From assembly GCF_019693215.1 (NCBI RefSeq), contig NZ_CP081183.1, positions 1,615,226 to 1,679,225 of the forward strand: DNA of 64,000 nucleotides, read 5' to 3'. The notes beneath the pieces are model-generated. The model was not told the origin of the DNA. It saw nothing but the letters and a program-made list of their open reading frames with translations, and made no database searches. Each line of letters begins with the position of its first letter. The first letter of the stretch is position 1. Positions 62,574 to 64,000 of the stretch are shown one piece after another. The stretch comes from Salinarchaeum sp. IM2453 (GTDB lineage Archaea > Halobacteriota > Halobacteria > Halobacteriales > Salinarchaeaceae). The translations under genes were made by a program, and so were the position numbers.

Positions 62574-63926
62574 GTGATTGGGATTGTCGTCAGCCAGGCC
62601 GACACTGCATCAGCTCACATCGGCGAACAACTTCGCGAGATATGTGACTGGGACACTCGGCGTGATCAGACACAGCCGGAGGCAGAGGGCGGGGGGACGG
62701 TTTACTATACTGATTCATTCGAGATGCGGATGTTTGATGAGTGGCACCTTGAGCTTGAGAATGTCGCAGAACGATTTGATGATCCAGATCTCATTGTCTT
62801 TCCGTCCCGGCATTCTGGAGAAACAGGAAAGCTACTTACAGCACATCACACCGGAAACTTTGGACCAGCAGAGTACGGTGGCATGCCACAGTCCTTTGCC
62901 AAAGCTGCACCACATGCAACCAAACAAATACTGCACGAACTGGAGTCGGTGGCTCCAGAAGGCTACGATGTTGGCATGGAGTGTACACACCATGGACCGA
63001 CAACGGTTGGAGCACCATCTCTGTTTGTTGAAGTTGGCAGTGACACATCGCAATGGGAAGATCCGGCAGCGGCAAAAGCAGTAGCGAAGGCAATTCTGCA
63101 ACTGGAGGGTGTTTCACCACAGTCAGAACGACAAGTGGTCGGTATCGGCGGCGGTCACTATGCGCCCCGATTCACACGGATCGTCAAGGAAACTGACTGG
63201 GCTGTGGGGCATATTGCTGCAAACTGGTCGCTAGACGATCTCAAAGGCGGTACTGACACGCTCAGCAAAATCTTCGACCAGAGTGACACTGAGTATGTTG
63301 TGTTTGATGGTGAGCACCCAAATCTCCGTTCCCGACTTGAGGATCGTGGGTATACTCCGCTCAGTGAAACGTGGATCAGAGAAACAACTGACGTGCCATT
63401 GTCAGTAGTGGCGGAGGTCGAATCAACATTAGGTAGCACTGATTCTGGCACTCGATTTGGAACACAAGCTGCGAAGGTCCGCCCCGACGATATTGAGTAT
63501 CTATCCTTGCCAACCGATCTTATCGACACAATACAAGGCATTGATCGTGAGAGGACTCTTGGGCTACTCGACACACACTGTGTTGGATATACAACAGCCG
63601 AGAATGGGAACCGCGCCCGCTCCGATATTGCAATTAACACAACTGAACCTCGACATGGTGACACTGTGGTGCCGGCCGCATTAATCTCTGACATTGAAGA
63701 CGTACTCGTCGAGAAATACGACACGGTTACTGTAGAACAAACACGCATTCAGGTAGAATCGTCAGAATTTGACCCACAGAAAGCCCAAACATTCGGCGTT
63801 CCTGAAGGCCCAGCGTTTGGCAAATTAGCGAGCGGACAATCTGTTGAAGTTGATGGCCGGACAATCCCTCCCGAAGAAGTTTCGACCAAGACAACAACAA
63901 CGTTCGAACTTCCAGCCAACAGCTAG
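62574..63926 (+). CDS. dtdA: Archaeal D-aminoacyl-tRNA deacylase
   Basis: Hydrolyses D-amino acids mischarged on tRNA. The DtdA/GEK1 signatures are visible: VVSQADTASAHIGEQL at the start, FPSRHSGETGKLLTAHHTGNFG, MECTHHGPT with the metal-binding histidines, and VGIGGGHYAPRFT. Starts at a GTG. 450 residues, typical once haloarchaeal C-terminal extensions are included (family core about 270), so about 170 extra residues form a halophile-type C-terminal domain. Divergent from aroE. Confidence 0.92.
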   Translation: MIGIVVSQADTASAHIGEQLREICDWDTRRDQTQPEAEGGGTVYYTDSFEMRMFDEWHLELENVAERFDDPDLIVFPSRHSGETGKLLTAHHTGNFGPAEYGGMPQSFAKAAPHATKQILHELESVAPEGYDVGMECTHHGPTTVGAPSLFVEVGSDTSQWEDPAAAKAVAKAILQLEGVSPQSERQVVGIGGGHYAPRFTRIVKETDWAVGHIAANWSLDDLKGGTDTLSKIFDQSDTEYVVFDGEHPNLRSRLEDRGYTPLSETWIRETTDVPLSVVAEVESTLGSTDSGTRFGTQAAKVRPDDIEYLSLPTDLIDTIQGIDRERTLGLLDTHCVGYTTAENGNRARSDIAINTTEPRHGDTVVPAALISDIEDVLVEKYDTVTVEQTRIQVESSEFDPQKAQTFGVPEGPAFGKLASGQSVEVDGRTIPPEEVSTKTTTTFELPANS

Positions 63927-64000
63927 ATCATTCCAGACTTGCACCCCTTGCCGGTAACAGACTTATTGTAATACTTATTGTTTGTTGACAGTATGACTGA
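63927..64000 (+). other. Window end; possible start of the next gene
   Basis: An ATG at 63993 begins an open frame that the window cuts after 8 bases. A TATA-like TTGTAATAC at 63966-63974 lies about 20-27 bp upstream. Only the position supports it. Confidence 0.3.

Noticed and set aside
62578-63084. 168-codon plus-strand frame inside dtdA
   Set aside because: The dtdA frame has all family motifs over its whole length; this is a shadow.

Overview
The window is chromosomal DNA from a haloarchaeon (class Halobacteria). The evidence is the acidic proteome, haloarchaeal gene families (aCPSF1/FttA, COG1340 coiled-coil protein, DUF373, DUF371, Mch, archaeal DtdA, aMBF1, a NuoA-N complex I without NuoEFG, a Zim-like DNA methyltransferase), Tat-type lipoprotein signals, and many genes with a TATA-like box about 27 bp upstream of the start codon (leaderless transcription). 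By eye the GC content is just under 50%, far below most haloarchaea. This points to a Haloquadratum-like lineage; that placement is an inference.

Layout. 0-9.4 kb is housekeeping: prolyl-tRNA synthetase (cut by the window edge), the FttA termination nuclease, DUF371, a zinc ribbon, a coiled-coil protein, SppA, DUF373, a Dph6-like PP-loop enzyme, a nucleotidyltransferase and Upp. 9.7-11.7 kb is a redox cluster: an OxsR-like regulator, thioredoxin, and a thioredoxin-reductase-like flavoprotein with a degenerate NADPH site. 11.8-15.8 kb holds a zinc ribbon, mch, a pilin-like protein and purK-purE. 16-26.5 kb is the complex I operon nuoA-B-CD-H-I-J1-J2-K-L-M-N, with one 203 bp gap between nuoI and nuoJ1. 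26.5-29.4 kb has a DHH phosphoesterase, a decayed IS200/IS605-type element and a CBS-ParB-like protein.

29.6-32.1 kb is an uncharacterised four-gene cluster with two DUF2589 paralogues and a protein ending in helix-hairpin-helix modules. 32.1-36.3 kb is a divergent Fe(III) ABC transporter (binding protein and permease on one strand, ATPase on the other). After tRNA-Leu(GAG) and several regulatory, membrane and flavin proteins, 41.6-46.0 kb carries feoB, a protein fusing a nicotianamine-synthase-like domain, a four-cysteine linker and FeoA, and a second nicotianamine-synthase-like gene coupled to a UPF0104 membrane protein. All four iron-island promoters carry a palindrome of the form TTTAGG-N4-CCTAAA, the shape of a DtxR/IdeR-type iron box. 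This makes a single iron regulon likely and is the most interesting system in the window.

46-64 kb holds the Zim-like methyltransferase, an MFS transporter, a molybdate/sulfate permease-like protein, queD-queE/queC for archaeosine, the pstS-C-A-B phosphate transporter, a tail-anchored unknown with an HTH/zinc-ribbon regulator behind a perfect palindrome, the pabB-pabA-pabC operon, an HhH protein, aroE and dtdA. Five copies of a roughly 50 bp hairpin repeat, probably ends of IS200/IS605-type elements, lie between genes from 41 kb onward, several right at stop codons. No CRISPR array, rRNA gene or intact transposase gene was seen.
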